Of a stretch of DNA of 64,000 nt, positions 23,205 to 34,156 are shown one piece after another (the stretch's first letter is position 1; each line of letters begins with the position of its first letter). The notes beneath the pieces are model-generated. The model was not told the origin of the DNA. It searched no databases and saw only the letters and a program-made list of their open reading frames with translations. Position numbers and translations under genes: made by a program. Origin of the DNA: Marvania coccoides. Lineage: Eukaryota; Chlorophyta; Trebouxiophyceae; Chlorellales; Chlorellaceae. Where the stretch lies: NCBI GenBank assembly GCA_963854735.1, contig OY978108.1:496001-560000 (forward strand), read 5' to 3'.

Positions 23205-23840
23205 ATGAATGGTTTTGTTGGAAGGCCGGTTAATCAGATGAAACCAATCGCGCGGACTTTTGCGGCACCCAACAACAGAATTAACTCGATTCCAGGAGTT
23301 TCAGTCAAACAACAACGTCGGACGTGCTTGGTCAGGGCCGAGGCGAAGCCATACGTCGAAGTCAGCCCGGAGGAGGCTGCTTCTCTGCTCAACGAGAAGC
23401 GTTACGGGGTCTTTCTCGATGTCAGGCAAGCATTATTACTTGCAGCGACGTGTTCCTTGTCTCACTTATCGCAATACTGTGTGTTTCCAGAACGATAATG
23501 AAAAAAAAAAAAAAAAAAATGTTTCTATTTTCACAGGACGCCCGAAGAGTTCGCCCGTGGTCACTCTGAAGGCGCCATTAACGTGCCTCTGAAGCTGATC
23601 GCCGATGGCGCCATGGTGGACAACCCTGACTTTGAAAAGCAGATCGAAGCAACGCTGGGCGACAAAAAGGACGTTGGCGTGGTGTGCACCTGCTTCGGCG
23701 GGGGGCGCGGCGGAGTGGCCGCTGGAAAGCTCGCTTCTGCTGGGTTTACGTCGGTGTCAAACCTTGTTGGCGGCATGGGAGCGTGGGCTAAAGAAGATCT
23801 CCCTGTCACCGGCGAAATTAAGCCGCCGTTTAACCACTAG
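23205..23840 (+). CDS. Single-domain rhodanese, copy 1, with plastid-type transit peptide
   Basis: Two exons (23205-23425, 23537-23840) encode 174 residues. The first ~45 (MNGFVGRPVNQMKPIARTFA, ending near RRTCLVRAE) look like a chloroplast transit peptide. The rhodanese domain runs from KPYVEVSPEEAASLL through FLDVRTPEEFARGHSEGAIN to VVCTCFGGGRGGVAAGKLAS, with the active-site Cys in C-F-G-G-G-R, ending LVGGMGAWAKEDLP. Rhodaneses transfer sulfane sulfur via that Cys; the substrate is unknown. The intron splits DV|R at the same phase as in copies 2 and 3 but uses AG|GCAAGC where they have AG|GTAAG. AATAAA follows the stop at about 23850. Confidence 0.9.
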
Positions 23841-24407
23841 AGACTGTTTTAATAAATGGGAGTAGTATAACTTGTACTTGTGTGTTTCTGGGCTCTCTCC
23901 CCTTTTGGATTAATAATTATTTAAATATTTGAACACGATTTTCGGTTGGGTGATGCACCTTTTGTTTCCTTTTGTACATGTGAACGCCATTTTGTAAGCC
24001 GGTATTTCTTAGTAAACTACACAATACCGCTTTGCCTCTTCCAGCAGCATTTGGAGCCCGGGCAGGCACTCATACATGCAGTAGCGTCAATAGCTGTGGT
24101 GGACCAATACTTAATTTTCGTAGAGATGTTATTTTTATTTAAATGGGGCCACTGCAAGATTGAATCTTTAAAGCGTAAAATAGTTTTACGACGATAAGAG
24201 ACTCCTGGCATGTCTTAAAGGGAGACTGAAAGCTGCCCAATTGCATGCACATGGATGGGTGCTGAAGAAAGAGGCACTCAAGTTTTTTTGCACACATTTT
24301 TTTTAATTGCAGCAATTTGATTATTTTGAACATAAAGTTATTTGCAGTGGAGCTCTCTCCACTATAGGTTATCCCCGTCCTTTTATTTGCACACACAGAA
24401 TATTGCG
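23841..24407. other. Spacer between rhodanese copies 1 and 2
   Basis: Holds the copy-1 3' flank. The block TTTTGTACAT...GAACGCCATTTTGTAA (about 23976-23998) recurs downstream of copy 2 near 25085-25112, so 3' flank was duplicated with the gene. A CACACAG acceptor-like word lies just before the copy-2 ATG, so an upstream targeting exon is possible. Confidence 0.5.
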
Positions 24408-24956
24408 ATGACCGAGTCCAAGCCTTACGCCGAGGTATCCCCCGCGGAGGCAAATTCTCTCGGCTGTGTCTTCCTGGATGTGAGGTAAGAACTGAAACCG
24501 ATTTTTTCACCACAGATCAAAATCAAAGTCATCCCCCCAAAAATACCAAAATCTCGGGAGGAGGGTTCGTTTCAACACGCATCGCAACACTCATTTAATG
24601 CTCAACTTGCTATTCGACTCTCAATTCCCGCGGTTTTCCCTCCATTTCGCAGGACGCCAGAGGAGTTTGCTCTGGGCCACAAAGAGGGCGCCGTTAACAT
24701 TCCGGTCAAAATTACGAAGGATGGAGCGATGGTGGACAACCCCAACTTCGAGAAGCAGGTAGAGGCGGAGCTGGGGGACAAAAAGGAAGAAGGGGTCGTG
24801 TGCTCCTGTTTCGCCGGGAGGCGTGGTGGAATTGCCGCTGAAAAGCTTATTGGTGCTGGGTTTAAGTCGGTTTCCAACCTGGTTGGTGGCATGGGAGCGT
24901 GGGCAGCGGCTGATCTGCCCGTTGTCGGAGAAGTTAAACCGCCTTCAGACCACTAG
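24408..24956 (+). CDS. Single-domain rhodanese, copy 2
   Basis: Exons 24408-24484 and 24653-24956 give 126 residues. It starts MTESKPYAEVSPAEANSLG and lacks both the transit peptide of copy 1 and about seven residues before FLDVR. The domain is otherwise intact (TPEEFALGHKEGAVN, VVCSCFAGRRGGIAAEK, LVGGMGAWAAADLP); the active-site Cys is kept. The intron is GT-AG at the conserved position. Either this product is cytosolic or a 5' targeting exon was missed (acceptor CACACAG at about 24393-24399). Confidence 0.85.
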
Positions 24957-25504
24957 ACGGTTTTCTTTTTTTCCTCCGCTACAACTTTAAATGATTCAAT
25001 TCTTTCCCCTCCCTCTGTTTATTTATTATTTTTAACAATTAATTCTTCAGTGTTTTATGATTAAGAATATTCTACTTTCTTTTTTTTGTACATAAATGCA
25101 ACGCCATTTTGTAAATCGCTCAAAAGTCAACGCTGTCTGATTTTCGCCGAATCTGTCCTTGCTGTTGCAGCGAACTCTGTTGCAGCTCAGCATCACTCCT
25201 GAGCACTCTTGAATGAAGTGATCCTCGTGGGTTTGGGTCGAGAAAAAAAGGAGTTAAAACCAAATACATGTCATCCAAAGCTTTTTTTCCCTACAAAAAA
25301 TAACATCCAATGGTGTCCAACGGTATTAAATTTTTTTAATATCTGCATACAAGCTTGCCTCTCTGCTGTGTGGCCTTTGTTGCCGTCTCTGTGCGAGTCT
25401 ACACTCTCATATGAAAAAACTCTCTCGAAATTTTTTCCACGCACAACAAGGGGCAGGGCCTTTTCTTCAAAACCTTTGTTAAAATAAAATATAAAGCAGC
25501 CGAA
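24957..25504. other. Spacer between rhodanese copies 2 and 3
   Basis: Contains the duplicated 3'-flank block (about 25085-25112). No separate gene supported. Confidence 0.45.
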
Positions 25505-26028
25505 ATGGCCGAGTCCAAGGCTTGCGCCGACGTGTCCCCCGTGGATGCCCACACAATGCTGCATGAGCGGCGCTGCGAGGTCTTCCTGGATGTGAGGTAA
25601 GGACATGTTTACTTTTAATCACTTTTAAAATAGCGAGGTTTCCGTCGACTTGCTGAAAGCATGCCCCCACCCCAAAGCTTGAGTGTGAAAGCCCACGCCC
25701 TCAATTAACAATTATTTCTCCCAGGACGCCCGAGGAGTTTTCCAAGGGGCACACCGAAGGCGCCATCAACATTCCGCTGAAGGTGCTGCGCAACGGCCAA
25801 ATGACCGACAACCGTGACTTCGAGAAGCAGGTGGAAGCTGAGCTTGGCAACAGGAAGGACGCTTTTGTGGTCTGCACCTGCTTTGCTGGCCCTCGCGGGG
25901 CAACTGCTGCCGAGAAGCTCACTTCTGCTGGGTTCAGGACCGTTGCTAACGTGGCAGGCGGCATGGGGGCGTGGGAGAAGGCAGAGCTGCCCTTCCAGGG
26001 CGAGATCAAGCCGCCTGGAGCGATTTAA
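25505..26028 (+). CDS. Single-domain rhodanese, copy 3
   Basis: Exons 25505-25596 and 25725-26028 give 131 residues: MAESKACADVSPVDAHTML, FLDVRTPEEFSKGHTEGAIN, VVCTCFAGPRGATAAEKLTS, GGMGAWEKAELPFQGEIKPP. It keeps the active-site Cys and the segment deleted in copy 2, and lacks an obvious transit peptide. The intron is GT-AG at the shared phase. It is closer in sequence to copy 2 than to copy 1 in the KQVEAEL region. AATAAA follows at about 26049. Confidence 0.87.
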
Positions 26029-26216
26029 ACGAAGAATGTGACATTTCGAATAAAACATGCCAGTTCCTTTTCTCTCCCTCAGCTGACGGCAAACTGCTCG
26101 CAAACAGCATTATCTTTAGAGAGTTCTCTAAATTCTGGAATAGTGTTTGTTTTTTAACGAATGCCACTGTTTCTGTATTACGGTTAAACCGCCATTTCCC
26201 CCATCAAAATACGTGC

Positions 26217-29200
26217 CTACAATTCCGTCTGTTGAAGTTTCCACGCCTTTTGAGCGGCATGATCCACCGCTCCCAGCACCTTCCACAGCGCCAACCCACC
26301 TGCTACCAGCGTCCCCACCACCACCACCAGCAAAGTCACTTGGATTATCACTTGCCACCGCTCTTTCGCAGCCTTCTCTCGCAGTTTCCGGTCTCTGTCT
26401 GCTTCCCGCCGCTGCCGCTCCGCCTCCCGCTCTGCCTGCAGCATCTTTTTCTTGTTCGCCTCAAGCTTTTGCTCCCCACCTTCTCGTCCAATAGATGCCG
26501 CCGCCGCCGCTGCAGACGGCAGCGTTACTTTCGCCGCCTTTGCAGCGGCAGCGCAGGCCTTGTCGCAGCTCAGCACCCGCAGCGAGGTTTCAGCGCCGTA
26601 CCCCCCGCGGCTGCCCAACGCCACCCCTGCCGCCTCCAGCAGCGCCGGCACCTCGCAGCATGGAACTTTCTTTTTCACTCGCTTGCACTTGCACCGCACC
26701 GTCACCTCAGCTGAGCATCTTTTCGACCCTGGGCAGTCGCCAGGGTGGCAGCGCTCCTCACACAGATGCGGGCAGCGCGGCAGCGGCTTGGCGCACGCTT
26801 TCTCGCAGCACAGCTGCTCTGCCGCCACCACCACCCCTCCGCCGCTGCTGTTGCTGCCGCCTTTGCCCGCAGGCAGCGCGTGGCAGGGGAACTGCAACGA
26901 GGTTTTGCCGCAGTGGCAGGGCGTGGAGACGTCCGCTTCACAGGCGCCGCAGTCGCCAGGGTGGCAGCGGCCGGCAGCGGTGGAGCAGGGGTGCCTGCAG
27001 CAGCGAGGGAGCTCGCAGGGGTGGTCACAAGGGGGGCAGAACTCGACGGCAGGGTCGTGGCAGCGTTTGGAGCATTGGTGGTGGCCTGAAATGGGGGTGG
27101 AAAGATTTATATTTCCGTAAAAGAAAGAAAGAAATTAATAAAAAAATTTACTTGTAGCTTATTAAACTAATGGTTTAAAGGGACATATCAGGGGGGGAAA
27201 TGAACGTAAATATTAAACAAATGTTTAAGCATATCTCACCGCACGGCAGCGCCCTGCCGCAGGCTTTCGCGCAGGCAAACGGCTCCGCCTGACAGCACAG
27301 CAGCGGCAGCTGCACGTGGCCCCCCAGGCACCCCATCGCCACCAACACCGCGCATGGAGGACAGCGAGAAAGAATCCCGCCCTCGTTTCCTTCTAGCGCC
27401 GCTGCTGCTGCCGCTGCCGCTCGTTGTGCCGGCGGCATCGCTGCTTCCGCTTCTATTTCTGCGCGCCGCTTGGTGGGCTCCTCTCCTGGAGCCAGCGGCG
27501 GCGGCGGGGGCGCGAAATCCGTAACTCCCGGAGGCGGCGGGTCATGGCAGGCTCTTGCGCTGCATCGATGGCCGCAGGGGAGCTGCTCGCCGCACGGCAG
27601 TGGGCAAGCAGGCAGCCCTGGGCGGCCAGGGCACGGACCAAAGTGGCAGCGGTGCGGGGGGAGGCTGTCGTTGCCTCTGTGCCGGCAGGTAGGCGGGACT
27701 ATGCAAGGGGAGCGGCAGGGGGGCGGCAGAACGGTGGATTCGCGCCCACAGGGCACCTGGTAGGCGGTTTGGCCGCAGGCGCAAGCGATGGTGGCGGCGA
27801 GGGGGCAGGGGGCGCAGGGGCCGCTGTGGCAGGGCGCGGGGCAGCGGTGGTTCCTGTAAAAATGAAATGGCGGTCGAGAGAAAAAAATCAAGAGGAGAAT
27901 ATCAACGCAATTAAGCAGTTTTTTTTTTAAATGTAGGTTTACTAGATATTGAAATATGAGACAACGTGGTCTTAACGTAACAAATAATATAAAAAAGGGT
28001 ACCAAAAAAAACTTATAACTGAATACCCTCGTGTGGGCATAGGAATGAAAAAACTAACCTGCACCGCAGCCACTTTTTGCAGGTCTCCTCGCAGGGCGGG
28101 CAGTTACCGTCGCAGCAGCGCCGCCGGCACTGATGCTTGCCGCACCCCAGCTTCCGTTCGCACCGTCGCTCGCAGCGGAACGTCTCCGAGCACTGCACCG
28201 CCCGGGAGGTTTTGCCGCAGCGGCAGGGCTTTTCCACTGTTGCTCTGCAGGTGGCTGGGCAATCCCCCAGGTGGCACCGCTCCGTGCACCTACGAATACA
28301 TTAAAATGTTGAAAAAAACAGTTTCGAAATTACGGCCCCTTCTTGTATTTACTTTCTTCCAGACTATCACGGCAGTTGATATGAAGACGCGCAGACCAGA
28401 AAAGAAGTAACCGTATGATTCCACACAAAAAATCACCTGTGCGCGCCGCAGGGCAGCAGTTTGTCGCAGGTTTCGCCGCAGGGGGGCACCACCATGCCGC
28501 ACTGTACCGCTGCGTCCAAAGTTTTTCCGCAGGGGCAGGTTTTAAGGCCAGCAAGCGGGCAGGCCGCCTTTCCGCAGTCCCCTGGGCAGCATATCCCGTC
28601 GCAGACATGGATCCCGCACGACAGCGGCCGCCCACACACCTGCGAATGGCGAATTTAAAGAAAGAATAAGGAAAGGACGGTTTAGATGGGAACAAGAAAA
28701 GAAGGAATGTAGTAGCGTACCAGGGTGCAGCGAAACTCCGTCGCCCGGCCGCACTGCGCTTCATTCTTCTCTGCGCCACACCGACATGCCGCCAGGACAA
28801 TCCGAATGCAACGAGGGCACTCCCCGGGGTGGCAGGGCGCAATGCAAGGGTGCCCGGTGGGACACCGCCGCCCGCAGGGCGCCCCGCAGCTGAAATCGTG
28901 CCTGCCGCACCGTTTAGACGCTTCCAGTTTTCCGCAGAAGCAGGCGGTTTGCACCACGCGAGGGCAGGGCGGGTGGGGCCCTGGGTGGCACAGCAGCAGG
29001 CACTCGTGGCCGCAGTGCGGGTCGCGCACGCGGCACTCTGAGCCGCAGGAGTGGGCGACGTTCCATGGGTTGAAGGGGGGGTCCGTGGATTGGCCGCAGA
29101 AGCAGCGGTAGGCCCTATTAAAGGGAGAAGCATTGAGGGATTAACATTCGAGTGTTCGGGGTCATTGGATTTGAGAATCAAGATGATGATGTTTTGGTGG

Positions 29201-29714
29201 AAAAACAATTTTGGAACGGTGGAAAAAGAGGGAATCTTCAAGGATAAAGCTAGAAAAGAGGAATAAAAACAAGATGAAAGGAAACAAATGGGGTACAAAG
29301 TAAAAGGCAGAGATCACCCGAACGCATAAATACGAGACGTACGGAAATAAACGGAGTAGAGGATTTTTTCCGGGACTTACGTAGGAATGGCAGTGTACTC
29401 CTTTCGACACTTCGGACACCCCCAGCACGACGGCCTAGCCACCTTATCCCCAGCCATCAGCTCGCTGGCCGCTGCAGGACCCCCAGGGGTGGTGGTGAGC
29501 TGCTGCCGCGCCCACGCTTGCACGCACTGCAGGTGGAGCACAGCATAGCAGCCGGGAGAGCCTGCTTCTGCGTCACCGGCGCAGTGCCAGGTCGGCTCGG
29601 CGGGTTTGACGTCCTCCAGGCACACCAGGCAAGATGCGACTCCGTCGGCGTCGCCTATTAAGAATGAAGGAAGTGAGAGGAGCGCTCAGTAAAAAGCAGC
29701 AATGAGAAAATGAA

Positions 29715-29783
<69 letters not shown>

Positions 29784-30100
29784 AGAAAAAGAAAGAAGAA
29801 AAAAAAGAAAAAGAAAAAAAAGAAAAAGAAAAAAAAGTAGGGCTCACCGAGCAGGTGGCCATGCACTCGGTCCAAGGCCTCCAAAAATGCATCGTCCTCC
29901 GCCGCATCTCCCGTTTCAAACCCTCGGAAGGCCGTAACGTAACTTTCCAAAATGGCCGAGGTGTGGTTTGACGCTGCTCCCCCAACTTCTCGCGGGTTTG
30001 TCCCCGGGTCCACATTTTCGTCGAAAAAGGCAGCGACAGGGTCAAACAGCGGCAGGTTCCACCTGTTTCGAGGCGCAGCTGGGCTTCGAATGAGCGGCAT
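26217..30100 (-). CDS. NFXL1-like RING/NFX1 zinc-finger protein with C-terminal membrane anchor
   Basis: Seven exons (29848-30100, 29381-29654, 28721-29114, 28437-28639, 28059-28289, 27240-27853, 26217-27085) join in frame to 945 residues. An N-terminal region is followed by a RING finger from about residue 92 (SCLVCLEDVKPAEPTWHC ... LHLQCVQAW ... CWGCPKCRKEY), consistent with ubiquitin-ligase activity. Residues about 180-720 hold many NFX1 fingers (CHPGECPRC, CHLGDCPATC, CHPGDCGAC, CHPGDCPGS). A charged coiled coil (AEREAERQRREADRDRK) leads to a single hydrophobic helix near 900-925 (VIIQVTLLVVVVGTLVAGGL), so it is probably ER- or endomembrane-anchored, as animal NFXL1 is thought to be. The first intron carries a long GAAA repeat. 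Confidence 0.92.
29717..29838 (+). repeat. GAAA-type microsatellite / purine tract
   Basis: About 17 copies of AGAA (29717-29784) grading into imperfect A/G-only sequence to about 29838. It lies in intron 1 of the NFXL1-like gene, as a TTTC tract on the sense strand just after the donor. Confidence 0.92.
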
Positions 30101-30150
30101 TGTTGGTCAGTTATTTCCTGTTATTTTAGCGAGCCATGTACTGGGGGGCC

Positions 30151-30419
30151 TTAGAAGGAGGAGGAAGGGGTCTGCTTCTGCTGCGCCACTTCGGGTGGAG
30201 AAGGGGAGGAGCTAGAGACGGGGATCGTCTGCAATTTAGTTGGGAGGGAGGAGAATAAGGGACGGATGGGGTGACGGTGACAACCTCACAGTGACAAAGA
30301 AAACAAAAAGTGAATCGGTGTGGAGTGCTTACCAGGTCAGGGGAGTAGATGCGGTGCACGACAGATGCTCCAGCGAGCAGAGAAGCGATGGCCACTGCGT
30401 AGCCTCTGAGAATCGACAT
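30151..30419 (-). CDS. Brawnin/UQCC6-like mitochondrial microprotein
   Basis: Exons 30333-30419 and 30151-30228 encode 54 residues. The product is MSILRGYAVAIASLLAGASV then VHRIYSPDLTIPVSSS. The stretch AGA-x-VVHR-x-Y-x-PDLTIP matches animal brawnin (C12orf73/UQCC6), a single-helix inner-membrane protein needed for respiratory complex III assembly. Splice sites are clean (CTG|GTAAGC; TTGCAG|ACG) and the PDL|TIP junction restores the conserved motif. The membrane helix is about residues 6-22. The poorly conserved Ser/Pro tail is normal for the family. The NFXL1-like start lies only 51 bp downstream on the same strand, so this gene's 3' UTR must be very short or overlap that gene's promoter. 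Confidence 0.82.
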
Positions 30420-30771
30420 GAATGATTTTTTTTTAAATAGTATTTGACGTGAGCGTCCTGTGGCGTTGTAGATCAGTATTTTGCTGCTCAGAACACCTGA
30501 ATTATATGCTATTATTATTATTCAAAATGCCGCAGTGCCTAAACAACTTCGAATAATTTTGAAGCAATTTCTCAAAGACAATGCGAGAACTGAGGGCTCG
30601 AATTGAATTTTAAAAAATCCTATAATTCGAAAGAGAGTCGTTAGCATATGCCGAGAATCCTTTGCCGCAGAAAGTAATCAAGTTCATATCAATTTGCAAT
30701 TTCAGTTTTTTTATTTATGTTTATTGCCTTTCTGGCCACTGGTGGCCTCAAACAGATGATCAATGTAGCGA
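30420..30771. other. Divergent intergenic region
   Basis: AT-rich spacer between the microprotein ATG (-) and the start of the half-CXXC gene (+). No motif beyond a likely shared promoter. Confidence 0.4.
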
Positions 30772-33700
30772 ATGTCCAGTCTCCTTGACAACGAGGCCCC
30801 TGGAGGAGCTCCTGCTCCGCCCGCCAGCGCCGCTGACCCTCTTCTTATCGAGGACTCGAAGTAAGCCAAACTATAGCCATTCAATCGCTGTTCTTCTCCC
30901 CCTCTTACATCTGCCTTGCATTGAATCGCAGGTACGTCACTACCTCGGTTTTGGGCGGCTGGCGCGAAGCGCAGGACCGCCTGAAAGCCGTCCGCCGCCC
31001 ATGGCCCTTCTTTGGTAAGCTAAAAGAATATCCCACTTTTTCACTTAATTCCATTTAATTACGAATTCAATCATAAGTTTAATAAAGCTCCTCTTCTACT
31101 GCTCCAAACCGCATTCCCACCCCTTGTCGCTTTTTTTCAGAGCCAAACGCGCCTCGAGGCGGCCTGAAAAAACGGCAACCCGTAAAAGATCCTACAGAGC
31201 CGCCTGCCGCCAAAAAAAAACGCACACCAGACGCAGAGCCCCCAGTAGACATAACCCTCGCTCCCGTTGACCTCCCCGACGAAAACGCCACACTTCCTCT
31301 CCCTGAAATACCGGGAGTTCCCATAGAGACGGTGAACGATCTTTTAGCTCGAGGGACCTACTCACGGTGCGAACTCTGCCCTGGCTGCCTCGCCAACAAG
31401 GACGTCACCCGCAAAAGCGCGCCCTGCGCCACCAAGGCTGCGCTGAGAGCCTGGGACGCGGCGCTGGGCGGCGTGTCGGCGGCGGTGGCTCGAGACATCG
31501 CAGCGAAGGCTGTCACAGCGAACATGAGGCGCGGGCCGCGGTGTGGTGGGTGCAGAACGTGCCGATTACCGTGGCAGAAGCGCCCCGCGTGCGTGACAGC
31601 CACTGCGGTGGTCAAAGGACAGCTGCCGGAGCGTTTGAAAGCGGCGGTGGGGGCGGAGGGTGCAGCAGCCGAAGCAGGGCACGGGGCGGTAGAGGAGGAC
31701 GCGTGGCAGGTGCTGCGCGACATTGAGCGCGGGACAGATGTGGAAAGGGTGGGAGAAAACGCGGAGCTGATGAGGAATCTCCTTCGTTTCGGCGACGGCG
31801 GCGGCGGCAGCTCTGACGGTGGGAGGAGCGATGTGGACAGCGAGGAGGACCAGAGATGGGCACATTGGGTGGATGCTATGCGGTACTGCCCGTATGGCGC
31901 CATTTCAGCACCCGAGGAGGGGCCCAGCGGGGCCTGGCTGACCGCTCCAGCAAAACGAAAGCAGCAAAAGAAGAAGAAAGAAAGCGCGGGAGATGGTGGT
32001 GGGCCGGGCTGGATGTGCCGCGCGGGGGTGCGGGACGGCGAGGGTGGCATGCTGGAGGAGTGTGGGCATGGCAATAGCGAAATTCACCAGAATTGCAGCG
32101 TGTGTGGGGCTCCCCGCTGGGAGGGACCTTCCGGGGAGCTTCGCGCGCGCATTGCAGCGGCGCTGCAGACCGGCGCGCTAGTGGGAGCTTCCGAAAGGGG
32201 CATGGATGATCTTGTGGCCTCGATCGCTGCCAGAATCGCTGCAGAAGCGGGATCGTTCCCTGCCGCCCTCCCAGGCTTTTTGGCTTTTGACCCCGCGAAA
32301 AATGGCGTGCCGGCATCAGAAAACGTTTCAGAGGAGGAAGAAAGTGAAGATACGTTGCTGGAACTTGTCGCTGAGGAGGTCGATGCGACGTTGAAGGCCA
32401 TGCAGGTAGGCGGCGGCGGCGAGGGTGGCGGCGGCAGTTCGCGTACAACATCCGGCAGTGGAAAGCAGCAGCAGCCTGTGGAAGCAGCTCCCCAGGTACC
32501 ATCTGAGCTGGCACATGCAGCGAAGCGCACGCTGCTGGGGCGGGCAACGGCAGGGCTTGAGAGTAGCATCAGACGGTTGGTGGAGGAACGGGCAGCGCTA
32601 GATTCCACACCCACCGTCTCAGCAGCTTCCCCTGGCGGCCACAGCCACCCCAGTAGTAGCACAAGACCAACACCTGCTCCTCTCCAACGGGGGGCCGCCG
32701 CAGCAGCAGCAGCTGACCGGTGTTTAAACTTGGTGGAAGGTGCCGTAGAAAGCATGACGCTGCCCGCCGCATCGCCCGCCAATCCCGCCGTGGGGTTCAC
32801 CGCGTTGTGCGAGGAAGTTTCTGGGGTCGAAGGATTGGGATTAGGCGACAGCAGCCAGAGACAAACGGTGTGTGAATCACTGTTCGCCGCTGCTCCTTCC
32901 TCCGAGGGCTGGACCCACTCCAGCCTGCGGCTGCTGGCGGGCGTGCTGCGCGACGCGGAAGCCTGCGTGGCACTGCACGCCGCCGCGAGCTGCGGCGGCC
33001 CGGGGCTGCTGCGCCGTGCGCTGCATGCTGCGCTGTGCCGGCAGCAGCAGTGGCAGCAACCAGATGAGGCTGGAGGAGGGGGCAGCAGCCAAGGGTTGGG
33101 GGGCAGTCCGTTCTTTCCTCCCACGCAGCAAAGTCAGCCTCTTCCTGGTTCAACACCCCCTCCACCACCTCTTTCAGCAGCCTGTCCTTCTCCTTCCGCA
33201 GCTGCGCCGCCCGCAGACGCTGCTCTAGAGCGCGCAAACGAGCTGTTTATAGAGGAAATTTCCTGCTGGGGGGATGAGCCAGAAGGTGGCCTTCCCTCAG
33301 GTACATGGTGTGTGGTTGGGGAGGGGTCTGCGGCAGCTGCAGAAGCAGTGGAAGCTCGGAGGGTGCTGGCGATGAGCGACGTCGCTGGGGCCACCTTCCA
33401 TTTTGCCTATGGGATGGTGCACTCGGTGCTGGACGCGGTGGCGAAGTCAGGGGTAGAGAAACGCCTGCCCAAGGCGGCTCTCGCTGTCAAGCGGGAGGTC
33501 CTCGAGCGAGTGAATGCATTGATAATAAGTTTTGTGGATTTTTACCACTCTGATAATAATAATTGCTAATTTTGCTTGAATTTTTATGGTTTCGATGCAG
33601 AAGGGCCCGATTCCCTCCTTTTCCTCCCCCGCCTCCCGTCCTCTCCCCCTTGGCAGACGAATGTGAGGGAGTGGAGGGCCCGCGAGCTGGGGGTTTTCCG

Positions 33701-34156
33701 CTACCGCCGGGGAGCGGTAAATCCTATCTTCGCCCTTTCCTTTCGCACGACAGCGACCGCCACGTCATTTCGCGCCCAATCCCCGACTCTGCGCGACCCA
33801 CTCACGCCATGCTCCCCGAACTGACCCACAAAAAGAAACCTCGTCGGTTCAAGGGAAGGAAGAAAGAGGAACAAGAAAGCGTCGCAGCGAGGGCTCCCAA
33901 AGCTCGGCCTGGGGCGTTTGCGGTCTGGTCCTCCGGGAGAGATGGGGAAGAAAGCGAGACAGTCGTGGATGTGGAAGCTGCTTGGAAGCTGGAGGTGAAC
34001 CGGTTGCTGCAGCGCTGCCCAGCGGAGGTGCAGCTGGTGCTGGGCACGGCGGCGGCTGCGGGGGTGCGGAGCGAGGTGGTGGCGGCGGCTGCTCGCAAGT
34101 TTTTGACGACGATTTCTTCTGAGAGCCACGAAGAAGAAAGTTCGGATGACTCTTGA
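30772..34156 (+). CDS. Protein with two tandem half-CXXC zinc fingers; unknown function, probably chromatin-associated
   Basis: Exons 30772-30860, 30932-31014 and 31141 to about 33509 join in frame: MSSLLDNEAPGGAPAPPASA, then KYVTTSVLGGWREAQDRLKA, then a Lys/Pro-rich nuclear-type stretch (KKRQP, AAKKKRTPDAEP). Finger 1 is SRCELCPGC...SAPC (Cys134, 137, 140, 153). Finger 2 is RCGGCRTC...RPAC (Cys192, 195, 198, 208), nearly identical to the methyltransferase finger. A third Cys cluster (MCRAGVRD ... CGHGNSEIHQNCSVCG) resembles a zinc ribbon. The rest is Gly/Ser/Gln-rich with two helical segments. The 3' end is unresolved: a strong pyrimidine tract precedes TTGGCAG at 33655, and a frame to 34156 ends in Lys-rich then acidic sequence, but I could not join these in phase. 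Confidence 0.7.

Noticed and set aside
31358..32074. Long minus-strand ORF opposite the half-CXXC gene (and similar mirrors at 47692-49083, 53532-54233, 62400-62350)
   Set aside because: These are antisense shadows of GC-rich exons with low-complexity Ser/Pro/Leu translation.
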